Assembly: GCF_004354045.1 (NCBI RefSeq) | Contig: NZ_SMRT01000009.1 | Coordinates: 62,001 to 126,000 of the forward strand | From: Paenibacillus piri | Lineage (GTDB): Bacteria > Bacillota > Bacilli > Paenibacillales > NBRC-103111 | Length of the DNA stretch: 64,000 nt | Direction of reading: 5' to 3' | In this document: positions 48,488-56,817 of the stretch, one piece after another | Layout of the letters: each line of letters begins with the position of its first letter | Position numbering within the stretch: position 1 is the stretch's first letter | The notes under the pieces: generated by a model | What the model saw: the letters and a program-made list of their open reading frames with translations, nothing else | Told to the model about the DNA's origin: nothing | The model's database searches: none | Translations under genes and position numbers: made by a program

Positions 48488-50968
48488 TTATGGCAGGTCA
48501 ATGGATTTAACGTCCTGCATCGAAGACGCGTCCGTCGCTTTCAGTACTTGCTGCGAGGCGGTATACAAAATGTCGCCGATGTATAAAATTCGTTCGATGC
48601 TGCGCCCGACGGGACCCATATACTGACCGGCTTTCATATAATCGTCGCTGGTCAGATGCGTAATTTTTCCCTTCAGCTTAAAACCTCCGCTCAAATCGAT
48701 GTTGTACACATAAGCTCCCTGGAATGCGAATTGGCCGTACTGCGAAGCCGCATCCGCTTTAGACGCCGTGCCGTTCGCCGAATTTGTCTCTCTGACGGTG
48801 ACCGGGAATGCGAGCAGGTTTTTCTCTTTCGAGAACAGCAGCGCCTTATGATTATGGAGCAGCTCGGATTCAGTGCCTCGGCCGCCTATCGTTTCGCTGT
48901 ACAGCTCTTTCGGATTGGCGACATCGCTGACGTCGAACATGGCCATTTTCATACCTTGATAATACGCGACCGTGTTTTGATTTTCGCCGCTGCCGTAATT
49001 GTTCGTCACTTCGACCGCATCCTTGCCGAAACCGATCAGATGGTTTTCATCATATGGATGCAAATAGTTGCTGTAGCCTGGTATTTTCAGCTTTCCTAAT
49101 ATTTTTGGCTGCTGCGGTTCCTTCAAGTCGATGACGAACAGCGGGTCTACCGTTCGGAAGGTGACCATATATGCTCTGTTTCCGGCGTAGCGAACGGAAT
49201 AAATTTGCTCGCCCGGTGCGATATCCTCGATTTTTCCGGCAATGTTCATCGCATCATCCAGCACGTACATATTGTTTTTGGAGGTGAACTCGCCTTCCAT
49301 GCCGGCGAAGCCTTTTGTCGTTGCGATCCGGAAATAGCCGTTGTACTCGTCCATGGAAAACTGATTCAACGCTCTTCCCGGCACTTTTCCGCGTCCGGTG
49401 TAAAGCACCTTGCCTTGGTCCATAGCGAATTTATAAATAACGCTGTTCGTTTCGCTCGGGCCGATACGTATTTTTTTCGGGGCGGCAATCGACTCGGATT
49501 CGGCCATAGGCTGCACGACCGAGGTGTATTCTTCCGTCGTCACATACAGTTGCTTCTGTGAAGCGTACACTTGATTTCCGGAGCCCAGATAGCTTGTGAC
49601 ATCTATTTTTTGCTCAGGCTGATCGAGATTAAGACCGGCTACCATCAAATAATTAGGCTGCACGGATTTCGGGAAATAACGGATATCCTCAAAGCCTATT
49701 TTTACAAACGCTTCGCTGCCCGAGGCTGAATCCCGATAGGAAGGTACTGCTTCCGCAGCGGCTTTCTGCCGTTCCTCGGCCGAGCTTTCTTTGCGCAGCA
49801 GCGGATATACGTTAAGTCCTTTGTTTGCCACCAGATAAAGGGAGGAACCGACCTTGCGCGACGAGACGTAATGCCCTTCCAGCTCGGCTTCGCGGATTTT
49901 TTTCACGTTGGTGCGGTCGCCCAGCTCATATACGATTGCCTTCGTCGTCGAAACAACGCTGCCGATCGGCTGCATGATCATTTTCTGAGCCGCAGGCGAG
50001 CTGACGGAACGCTGTTCGGACGATTGAACGGATGCAGGGGCAGCGGGACCGCTTTGGGCAGGGTATGCTCTGTCGTCGTTCCGATAGGCGGTGCTTCCGA
50101 CTACAACCATATACTTGTCGTCAATATACAGCTCGCTCGCGCGGAAGCTTTTATCCTCGAAAGCGACCGTTTGGACCACCTTCATTTGGTCGGCGGGATA
50201 AGCCGCTGTAATGATGACGCGATTTTTATTCATTTGATAGATGTAGCTTCCATCCGTTTTAATGATGTCGGCTTCATCGACGCCCTCGACCTGCACATTT
50301 GTTTCGGAATATTCAGCCTTGACATTCGCTTTCGCTTCCGTCTGCGCCTGTTCCCGCATTGCAGCGGCCGGGGTAGAGGCGGATGCGCTGTCCGACGTTA
50401 CGGATGCCGACGATTTTTCCTTCATAGCAGGCATGGCTACTGCTTTCATCGTCAAATTGTCGGAAGCGCCGGATTCTTTGAGCAATTCCACCATATGTTC
50501 AATGGAACCGACAGTCGGCAAGCTCTGATCCGCATCATAAATAGCGACCGTTTTGTTCATACCGTCCCAATACACGTTAAAATCAAACGATTCGCTGAAG
50601 AAACGAAGCGGTACGAACAATTTGCCATCCTCCAGCTTGGGCGCGGCTTCCAGCGTAACCGGCTGATCGCCGCGCGTCGCCTGAACGCTATCCAGCGTCA
50701 GCTTGATGCTGCGTTCGCCTTTTGCGGCGGAAGCCGTCTGTCCTCCCTCGTTCCAGTCGACCTGAACGCCCAACGCTTCCGATAAATCGCGCAGCGGCAC
50801 CATGATCGAATTGCCTTCCATTACCGGCCTGGAGCTGAAAGCGACGGCTTGCCCGTTCAGGCTTAACCCGATTTCCGGCTGTATTTCCGTCGCCGCAGAG
50901 GGCATCGAAGCGCCTGATGAGAATAAGGTAACGGCAAGAAGACATGCGAGCGGTAACACTTTCTTCAT
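48488..50968 (-). CDS. Secreted beta-propeller protein with copper-amine-oxidase-type N-terminal domain
   Basis: 826 residues: signal peptide (1-26), a Cu_amine_oxidN1-like domain (about 35-150, PVMEGNSIMVPLRDLSEALG and FVPLRFFSESF), an S/A-rich linker, then the large Beta_propel domain (about 225-826) with VDEADIIKTDG, which opens this family, and repeated strands. The family is extracellular, probably protein- or polymer-binding; function unknown. GGGAGGGG precedes the ATG at 50968. Confidence 0.87.
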   Translation of the reverse strand: MKKVLPLACLLAVTLFSSGASMPSAATEIQPEIGLSLNGQAVAFSSRPVMEGNSIMVPLRDLSEALGVQVDWNEGGQTASAAKGERSIKLTLDSVQATRGDQPVTLEAAPKLEDGKLFVPLRFFSESFDFNVYWDGMNKTVAIYDADQSLPTVGSIEHMVELLKESGASDNLTMKAVAMPAMKEKSSASVTSDSASASTPAAAMREQAQTEAKANVKAEYSETNVQVEGVDEADIIKTDGSYIYQMNKNRVIITAAYPADQMKVVQTVAFEDKSFRASELYIDDKYMVVVGSTAYRNDDRAYPAQSGPAAPASVQSSEQRSVSSPAAQKMIMQPIGSVVSTTKAIVYELGDRTNVKKIREAELEGHYVSSRKVGSSLYLVANKGLNVYPLLRKESSAEERQKAAAEAVPSYRDSASGSEAFVKIGFEDIRYFPKSVQPNYLMVAGLNLDQPEQKIDVTSYLGSGNQVYASQKQLYVTTEEYTSVVQPMAESESIAAPKKIRIGPSETNSVIYKFAMDQGKVLYTGRGKVPGRALNQFSMDEYNGYFRIATTKGFAGMEGEFTSKNNMYVLDDAMNIAGKIEDIAPGEQIYSVRYAGNRAYMVTFRTVDPLFVIDLKEPQQPKILGKLKIPGYSNYLHPYDENHLIGFGKDAVEVTNNYGSGENQNTVAYYQGMKMAMFDVSDVANPKELYSETIGGRGTESELLHNHKALLFSKEKNLLAFPVTVRETNSANGTASKADAASQYGQFAFQGAYVYNIDLSGGFKLKGKITHLTSDDYMKAGQYMGPVGRSIERILYIGDILYTASQQVLKATDASSMQDVKSIDLP

Positions 50969-51175
50969 TACAAACCCCTCCCGAACCATTTTGTACAATG
51001 TTTCCAATCATTTCTTCTAACGAAGGAGGCGGCCGATATGTTACAGCAAGCGGAGGAAAATTTTATAATCAATAAATACGGCTTAGCCAATGGGGAATTA
51101 TGGTAAAATGATATTAATTCAGCCGGCTGGACAAAGCCGCGTTCAATAGGGATAAATGGCAGGTGATGGATTCAA

Positions 51176-52516
51176 ATGCTTACTATGCGCAAAGCGGGAC
51201 TCGCCGATCTGGAGTTTTTAATACGAATCGATTTGAAAAATGACGGTTACACAGCTTCAGACCTAGTGGAAATGACGCAGCAGGAGCTGGCCGAGCATCG
51301 CGCCAAAATAAAACGCTATCTCACCGACGACTATAAAGGCGCATTTGTGTTTGAAGCTTCGGGAGTGAACGAACGGGTGGGCATGATCATGTACTCTATA
51401 GCCAATCGAGATGCAGAGTATCCATGGAAAACCATTTTCCATGAACTAGATCGCAGCTGGTTTCCAAACGATGGCCGATTCATTGAAATTTTCGGATTAT
51501 GGGTCCATCCCGGCTATCGCAGGTCAGGCTTGGCGACCCGGCTCAAACTGAAGCTGGAGGAGGAAGCCCGCGATCGTCATATCGATGTCATATACACGCA
51601 TACCGAGGAAGCGAATGACCATGTTGTTGCGCTTAATTGGAAGCTGGGCTACCGGGAAGTGCGCCGAGGTCCGATATGGGATGATACCGTTCGCGTCAGC
51701 CTCATAAAGTGGCTGGACGATGCTGGAAACCGTAAAAACTTACCGGAAAAGTGGGGACAAATGAAAAGTTCGAATGAATCGGCAACTAATCAATTTTACG
51801 AAGCGGTCGGACGCGTGAACGGCTGGAATTTCAGCCGGCTTAAAGTTAGCTCCGAGGGCGTTGCCTGGAATTATTATGACGAAGTGGCCCGCAGATGCGG
51901 TACAGCCGATTTGCTGCTCGATGTGGGGACGGGAGGAGGGGAAGGGCTGCTAACGATCGCCGGCTCTGCCTTGCTGCTGATCGGAATCGATCGGTCGGCC
52001 GGCATGATCGAAACGGCGAAACGGAATGCACAAAGCGCGAATGCGGCGAACGTGCGGTTTTTCCAAATGGACTCGGAACATCTCCTGTTCCCGGATGGTT
52101 TGTTTCATGTGGCGGCCTGCCGTCATGCTCCGTTTTGCGCCGGGGAAATCGCCCGATTGTTGGTTAGCGGCGGGGTCTTTATTACGCAGCAGGTCGGAGA
52201 GAGCGATAAACGCAATCTTGCGCAAGCGTTTGGCAGGGGCCAGCATACGGATGCCGACGGGACGCTGAAAAATAAATATATAACAGAATTGCAAGAAGCC
52301 GGTTTTTCGGATATCCAATCGTTTGAATATGACGCAGTTGAATATTACGCAACGTATGAGGACTTGTTGTTTCTGCTGATGCATACGCCAATCATACCCG
52401 ATTTTGGCCGCGACGAACATGATTTCAGCGTGCTTCGGTCGTTTATCGACGCGAATCAAACCGAGAAAGGGATTCAAACGAATGCCAGTCGGTTTATGCT
52501 GATTGCAACGAAATAA
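51176..52516 (+). CDS. GNAT acetyltransferase fused to a SAM methyltransferase
   Basis: 446 residues. Residues 1-183 are a GNAT domain (IEIFGLWVHPGYRRSGLATRL as acetyl-CoA loop). Residues 195-446 are a class I methyltransferase (LLDVGTGGGEGLL, GIDRSAGMIETAKRN). The second half begins MKSSNESATNQFYE with GTGGGGACAA before its Met, so it may also start alone. The joint is an open frame without stop; a natural fusion or a lost stop codon are both possible. Substrates unknown. Confidence 0.82.
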   Translation: MLTMRKAGLADLEFLIRIDLKNDGYTASDLVEMTQQELAEHRAKIKRYLTDDYKGAFVFEASGVNERVGMIMYSIANRDAEYPWKTIFHELDRSWFPNDGRFIEIFGLWVHPGYRRSGLATRLKLKLEEEARDRHIDVIYTHTEEANDHVVALNWKLGYREVRRGPIWDDTVRVSLIKWLDDAGNRKNLPEKWGQMKSSNESATNQFYEAVGRVNGWNFSRLKVSSEGVAWNYYDEVARRCGTADLLLDVGTGGGEGLLTIAGSALLLIGIDRSAGMIETAKRNAQSANAANVRFFQMDSEHLLFPDGLFHVAACRHAPFCAGEIARLLVSGGVFITQQVGESDKRNLAQAFGRGQHTDADGTLKNKYITELQEAGFSDIQSFEYDAVEYYATYEDLLFLLMHTPIIPDFGRDEHDFSVLRSFIDANQTEKGIQTNASRFMLIATK

Positions 52517-52525
52517 AGCTCTGTT

Positions 52526-52569
52526 CACAACACACAAGCCCGGGGCGCGCCCCGGGCTTGTGTGTTGTG
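52526..52569. terminator. 44-base perfect palindrome, bidirectional terminator
   Basis: The left arm 52526-52547 (CACAACACACAAGCCCGGGG plus CG) is the exact reverse complement of 52548-52569, with no spacer. It lies between two convergent genes and would fold as a very stable hairpin in either transcript. Confidence 0.8.
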
Positions 52570-52595
52570 TTTAGAAAAGCTTCGATCAGAAGCTT

Positions 52596-54386
52596 TTATT
52601 GAGCCAGTTGTTCCATTTGCTGCAGCAAGCCTTTGAACACTTCCATCGCCTGCTTGATCGGTTCCGGAGAAGACATATCGACGCCGGCGCGTTTCAAAAT
52701 GTTGATCGAATAGTCGCTGCCGCCGCTTTTCAAGAAGCCGAGATAACGATCGACCGCTGGCTGGCCCTCCTCCAAAATTTGTTTGGCGAAGCTGGTCGCC
52801 GCGGAGAAGCCGGTTGCGTATTTGTATACGTAAAAGCTGTTGTAAAAATGAGGAATCCGCGCCCATTCCATCTCGATGTCCTGATCGACCACCATATCCT
52901 TGCCGTAATATTTCAGGTTGAGGTCGTAATAAATTTTGCTCAAATCCTGCGGAGTGAGGGATTCGCCCTTCTCCGTTCTTTCATGCGTAATTTTTTCGAA
53001 TTCGGCGAACATCGTCTGCCGGAACACGGTCGTGCGGAACTGATCCATGTAATACGTCAACAGGTACATTTTTTCCTTCGGATCGGTCGATTTTTTCAGC
53101 ATGTAGTCCATCAGCAGCGCTTCATTCAGCGTGGAAGCCACTTCCGCCAGGAAAATCGTATACTGCGCATAGCGGTAAGGCTGGTTCGCATCCGACAAAT
53201 AGGAATGAATCGCATGGCCCATCTCATGCGTCAGCGTAAACATGCTGTTTAAATTGTCCTTATGATTGAGCAGCACATACGGATGCGTACCGAACGCGCC
53301 CCAGCTGTATGCGCCGTTGCGCTTTCCTTCGTTCTCGTACACATCGATCCAGCGGTTGTCAAAGCCTTCCTGCAAAATTTGCAAATAGTTTTGACCGAGA
53401 GGCTTCAAGCTATCCTTCACGGTTGCTTTCGCCTGATCGTACGTAATATCCATCTTGTATTCGTCCACCAGCGGAGCAAACAGGTCGTACATATGTAATT
53501 CGTCGACTTTCAGCAGCTTTTTGCGCAGCGCCATGTAACGGTGCATCAACGGCAGCGATTCATGAATCGTATCGATCAGGTTGGTATACACTTCTTTATC
53601 AATATTATCGCTGAACAGCGACTTTTCCAAAGCGGAAGGATACTTGCGCACCTTGGCGTAAAAAATGTTTTTCGTAATATTGGCGGCCAGTGTCGCGCCG
53701 ATCGTGTTTTTATTTTTGGCGTAGGTATCGTACATGGCCTGGAATGCATTTTTGCGGACATCGCGGTTGCGGCTTTCCAGAAATTGAATATAACGGCCGT
53801 GAGTCAGTTCAACTTCCTCGCCTTGTTCGTCCTTGACCTTCGGAAATTTCAAATCGGCATTATTCAGCATGCTGAATATGGTGCCCGGCGCTTGCGACAG
53901 ATTGCCGACCTGGGCCAGCAAAGCTTCTTCCTGCTTGGATAAAATATGCTGCTTTTCGCGGATCATTTCCTCCAGCGTCCGCTTGTAGAAGGTGAGCTCC
54001 GGATCGCCGACCAGCTTGTTCAGCTGCTCGTCGGACAAGCTTAAAATTTCAGGAGAAATGAAAGATAAGGCCTCGCCGCTTTCGACGCTGAGCTTTTTGG
54101 CTTTGTCGGATAATGCCTGGTAGGTCGGCTCCGCCGTATCTTCATGATGCTTCATATTGGCGTAAACGTACAGCCGTTCCATTTGCAAGGAAATGGAGTC
54201 TTCCAGTTCAAAGCACTGCTTGATCGCTGCAGGGTCCTTGAGCTTGCCATGGAATGCGGCTACTTTCTTCAAAGCATCCTTCACGTGCTGGTACTCTTGG
54301 TCCCATGCCTGCTGGTTGGGGAATAGATCCTCCAGCTTCCAGCTTTGTTCCGTAGAAACGTCTTTGCGTTTAAGTACTTGGTTCAT
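52596..54386 (-). CDS. pepF: Oligoendopeptidase F
   Basis: 596 residues of the M3B family with the zinc site LTHEMGHAIHSYLSD (HExxH) and the third ligand Glu in FLAEVASTLNEALL. Hydrolyses short peptides, normally in the cytoplasm. ATG at 54386 has AAGGAGGA six to seven bases upstream, a near-perfect site. The frame remains open further 5' and encodes a signal-peptide-like extension (see 54387-54500), so two forms may be made. Confidence 0.93.
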   Translation of the reverse strand: MNQVLKRKDVSTEQSWKLEDLFPNQQAWDQEYQHVKDALKKVAAFHGKLKDPAAIKQCFELEDSISLQMERLYVYANMKHHEDTAEPTYQALSDKAKKLSVESGEALSFISPEILSLSDEQLNKLVGDPELTFYKRTLEEMIREKQHILSKQEEALLAQVGNLSQAPGTIFSMLNNADLKFPKVKDEQGEEVELTHGRYIQFLESRNRDVRKNAFQAMYDTYAKNKNTIGATLAANITKNIFYAKVRKYPSALEKSLFSDNIDKEVYTNLIDTIHESLPLMHRYMALRKKLLKVDELHMYDLFAPLVDEYKMDITYDQAKATVKDSLKPLGQNYLQILQEGFDNRWIDVYENEGKRNGAYSWGAFGTHPYVLLNHKDNLNSMFTLTHEMGHAIHSYLSDANQPYRYAQYTIFLAEVASTLNEALLMDYMLKKSTDPKEKMYLLTYYMDQFRTTVFRQTMFAEFEKITHERTEKGESLTPQDLSKIYYDLNLKYYGKDMVVDQDIEMEWARIPHFYNSFYVYKYATGFSAATSFAKQILEEGQPAVDRYLGFLKSGGSDYSINILKRAGVDMSSPEPIKQAMEVFKGLLQQMEQLAQ

Positions 54387-54500
54387 CGGAGTCCTCCTTG
54401 TTATTTTGGATGGTTTGTCGTGGCTGTCCGCCGCTGCAGAGCCTGAAAGCATCGTGCCCGCCAGCAGTACGCCGGTCATAACCAACGGAATAAAACGCAT
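54387..54500 (-). other. In-frame signal-peptide extension of pepF
   Basis: From ATG at 54500 (AGGGAG ten bases upstream) the frame adds 38 residues to PepF: MRFIPLVMTGVLLAGTMLSG, then SAAADSHDKPSK and a basic stretch. This has the n-, h- and c-regions of a Sec signal peptide with a plausible cut after SAAA. Use of this start would send PepF out of the cell. Confidence 0.6.
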
Positions 54501-54557
54501 CAAGCTCACGCTCCCTGCAATTTTTTTCCTAGTATGACCGGATAATAGGTTAATTAT

Positions 54558-54670
54558 AAGAAAAACTTCTATCGAAGTCTATTCATGGATGAGCGACCGC
54601 GACTTAGCGGAAGTTTTTCTTGTGATATAGAATTTGTTAGCTTCGCTGAAAATTTTATAAATTCTATATC
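54558..54670 (+). repeat. Intergenic repeat family 1, full copy B
   Basis: Two perfect 12-base stems: AAGAAAAACTTC with GAAGTTTTTCTT (54558-54569/54610-54621) and GATATAGAATTT with AAATTCTATATC (54624-54635/54659-54670). The first loop holds TATCGAAG, GATGAGCGACCGCG and CTTAGCGG; the second holds TAGCTTCGCTGAAAA. Confidence 0.7.
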
Positions 54671-54725
54671 GTTAAGAAAATTTTGGGTTGAAGTAAATTC
54701 ATGGGGAGTTTGGGGCCGCGGCGGG

Positions 54726-54905
54726 CTAATGCAGCGTAAAGAAGCTGTAAACGATCAGCCCGAAGGAAAAGGTGACCATCACCAGCGCCAGCAGGGCGAG
54801 AGAACGCCTTGCGCTGGCGGGAATAGAGTCCTTTTTTAAAACAAGAATAAGCGCGAAGCAAAAAGAAACAATAATAAAGGTTAAAATGGAAGTCGAATTG
54901 CTCAT
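54726..54905 (-). CDS. Small two-helix membrane protein
   Basis: 59 residues: MSNSTSILTFIIVSFCFALIL, a short charged loop KKDSIPASARRS and a second helix LALLALVMVTFSFGLIVYSF. GAGGTG lies nine bases before the ATG at 54905. No family recognised. Stands between pepF and terC on the same strand. Confidence 0.65.
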   Translation of the reverse strand: MSNSTSILTFIIVSFCFALILVLKKDSIPASARRSLALLALVMVTFSFGLIVYSFFTLH

Positions 54906-55204
54906 GTATGATTTCACCTCGTCTGCGGCAGTATCGATAGTTTGACCGAAGTTCAAGTTTATCTATCAAAAAAAGATTCGCCGCAGTACGGTCAATTCCC
55001 TTTAAAAGGTCGGAGAATCCGTGCCGCCGGACCATAGATCGTTCGGACCGAATCGTATTGTTCGCCATTTTCCGGAAAGGAATCGGACATTTAACGGAAA
55101 GCTCTGTATTTCACGCACTCTCCTCAAGTATACGGGACGCAAGGGTGATACAGAACCGGTGCTTGCACGAAGATCCCGCTCCATCCTGTTATATCGATAT
55201 GCGC

Positions 55205-55277
55205 AAAAAGCCTCACGCTCAAGCTGCGCATCCCGCCATCTGGAAACAGCGGGAATGCAGCTTGCGTGAGGCTTTTT
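55205..55277. terminator. Long bidirectional terminator of terC
   Basis: AAAAAGCCTCACGC pairs with GCGTGAGGCTTTTT, extended by AGCTGC/GCAGCT and TCCCGC/GCGGGA: a stem of about 26 pairs with T runs on both sides. Confidence 0.9.
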
Positions 55278-55296
55278 GGCACGGGCAAAGCTTGAA

Positions 55297-56103
55297 TTAT
55301 CCCGTCACCTTGACCAGCACGAGCCGGCCGTTTTCATCCTGGCTCACTTTAAAGCTGTCGTCGGGTTGAATATTCGCCTCGGCGGACAGCTCCTGCGATA
55401 GTGTCAGATGTCCGTTCGGGTTCAGCGTAACGAACGATACGCTCTTCTTCCGCCAAATGCCGGCTAACAATACACCTGCCGTAATGATGACGACGAGCGT
55501 CCATTTGAGCACCGGATTCGCGGTGAAAAAGCTCGCAACCAGCGGGTCGCCGACCAGCATTTTACCCGCGGTTAACGCAAGCACTCCCGAACCGATGTAA
55601 AGAATCCACGGGAACCGTTCCATCAGGCGAATGAACAAGGTGCTGCCCCAAACCATGATCGGCACACTGATCAGCAGTCCGAGAATAACGAGCAGGAAGC
55701 TTCCGTGATTCGACCCCGCAGCGCCGGCTACCGCGACCACGTTGTCGAAGCCCATGACCGCATCGGCGATAATGATCGTCTGAATGGCGGGCCATAGCTT
55801 ATTTTTTGCCTGAATATCGTGATTCTTTTTGTCCACCACCAGCTTATAGGCGATCCAGACGAGGATGATGCCGCCGATCAGCAGCAATGCCGGAAGCTTC
55901 AGCAGCCACACAACGGCCAGCGTCGCCGCTGCGCGAATTCCGATCGCTCCGACGGTCCCCCAAATAATCGCTTTTTTCTGGTATTCCTTCGGCAAGTTTC
56001 TCGCTGCTAATCCGATAACGATGGCGTTGTCGCCAGCCAATACCAAGTCGATGAGAATAATGCTTAAAAGTGCCGTAAAAAACGCCGCATCCAACCACTC
56101 CAT
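55297..56103 (-). CDS. TerC family metal exporter with C-terminal AbrB-like domain
   Basis: 268 residues: seven membrane helices with the TerC motifs DLVLAGDNAIVIG and IIIADAVMGFDNVVAVAGAA, whose aspartates bind metal, then a cytoplasmic tail of about 50 residues (FVTLNPNGHLTLSQELSAEA and DDSFKVSQDENGRLVLV) that looks like a SpoVT-AbrB swapped-hairpin. A yybP-ykoY manganese riboswitch precedes it, so it is very likely a manganese exporter of the MeeF/YkoY type. The tail is not usual for TerC. Confidence 0.88.
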   Translation of the reverse strand: MEWLDAAFFTALLSIILIDLVLAGDNAIVIGLAARNLPKEYQKKAIIWGTVGAIGIRAAATLAVVWLLKLPALLLIGGIILVWIAYKLVVDKKNHDIQAKNKLWPAIQTIIIADAVMGFDNVVAVAGAAGSNHGSFLLVILGLLISVPIMVWGSTLFIRLMERFPWILYIGSGVLALTAGKMLVGDPLVASFFTANPVLKWTLVVIITAGVLLAGIWRKKSVSFVTLNPNGHLTLSQELSAEANIQPDDSFKVSQDENGRLVLVKVTG

Positions 56104-56139
56104 ACCCGATCAGCTCCTTTTTGAATTTTGGTTTTACAT

Positions 56140-56175
56140 AAAAATGACCTCTACCGGTATGGTAAAGGCCATTTC
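56140..56175 (-). terminator. Second hairpin in the terC leader
   Basis: On the minus strand ATGGCCTTTACC and GGTAGAGGTCAT pair around ATACC and are followed by TTTTT, about 40 bases before the terC start. It resembles the first terminator (56181-56212) in sequence. Confidence 0.6.
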
Positions 56176-56180
56176 AATAG

Positions 56181-56212
56181 AAAAAGACCTTTACCGAATA
56201 GGCAAAGGTCTT
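56181..56212 (-). terminator. Riboswitch-controlled terminator of terC
   Basis: AAGACCTTTGCC and GGTAAAGGTCTT pair around TATTC and run into TTTTT. Its 5' arm overlaps the 3' end of the manganese aptamer, so aptamer folding should prevent the terminator. Confidence 0.85.
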
Positions 56213-56301
56213 GCTAACAACGTTTCGTTGCCAATAAAGCCGGGGCTTTCACCCGAACTGACGACTTTACTGTGACAGCTACTCCCCTTTGGAGGACATC
56301 T
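56207..56301 (-). ncRNA. yybP-ykoY manganese riboswitch aptamer
   Basis: Reading the minus strand: CAAAGGGGAGTAGC, then GTCGTCAG, GGGTGAAAGCCC-like pairing (CGGGTGAAAGCCCCGG), then GGCAACGAAACGTTG and TTAGCAAGACC. These are the conserved blocks of the yybP-ykoY class, which binds Mn2+ and turns on exporters. It precedes a TerC-family gene, the classic partner. Confidence 0.92.
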
Positions 56302-56316
56302 TATGTAATTGCTCTT

Positions 56317-56346
56317 ATTATAAAAGGAGGACAAGCCCAAAGTCAA
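56317..56346 (-). promoter_or_regulatory. Promoter of the manganese riboswitch-terC unit
   Basis: On the minus strand TTGACT (56346-56341), 18-base spacer, TATAAT (56322-56317), 16 bases before the aptamer. Confidence 0.75.
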
Positions 56347-56361
56347 GCTGCCGGAATAAAA

Positions 56362-56595
56362 TTATACTTCTTTAAAAGCTTGCAGGATCGTTTCCCGTTC
56401 CTCCTCGGTACCGTCGAAGCCTTCCTTCGAAAAACGTCCTTCCGCCCAATGCATCATTTCGGGCCTGCTCAGAAACGTGTGGCATTCCTCGCCCCATTGA
56501 TCGGATATTTCACGTAAAATCAGCGTTTTGCCGTGTACTTCAACCGTCAGCATGTTCCACTTGTCTTTTTTGTATATCAAATGTTTTTTAATCAT
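56362..56595 (-). CDS. Small protein of unknown function
   Basis: 77 residues from ATG 56595 (GGAG seven bases upstream): MIKKHLIYKKDKWNMLTVEV, then LREISDQWGEECHTFLSRPE and an acidic helix FDGTEEERETILQAFKEV. Soluble, one Cys, no motif known. Overlaps the terC promoter region at its 3' end only marginally. Conservation could not be checked. Confidence 0.6.
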   Translation of the reverse strand: MIKKHLIYKKDKWNMLTVEVHGKTLILREISDQWGEECHTFLSRPEMMHWAEGRFSKEGFDGTEEERETILQAFKEV

Positions 56596-56817
56596 GGCCG
56601 GGCTCCATTTCGTTTTCGAGATATCGGCTGAATCATACCGCAATCGCAGCGGAAAATCAAGGGGATAGCGTCGAACGGCAGCAAACGCGCCGTCCGGCTG
56701 CGCTGAAAAAACAGTTGTCTATTTTTGGCTGCTGTGATACTATTCCACTAAGTTCCGCGAGGCGGGCTGATGGCGTCAAGCCATAGATGAGTTGAGCCGA
56801 GAAGAGGAGAGAAGAGC

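Noticed and set aside
49871-50785. Long plus-strand open frame opposite the beta-propeller gene
   Set aside because: Shadow frame in G+C-rich coding sequence with no start signal.
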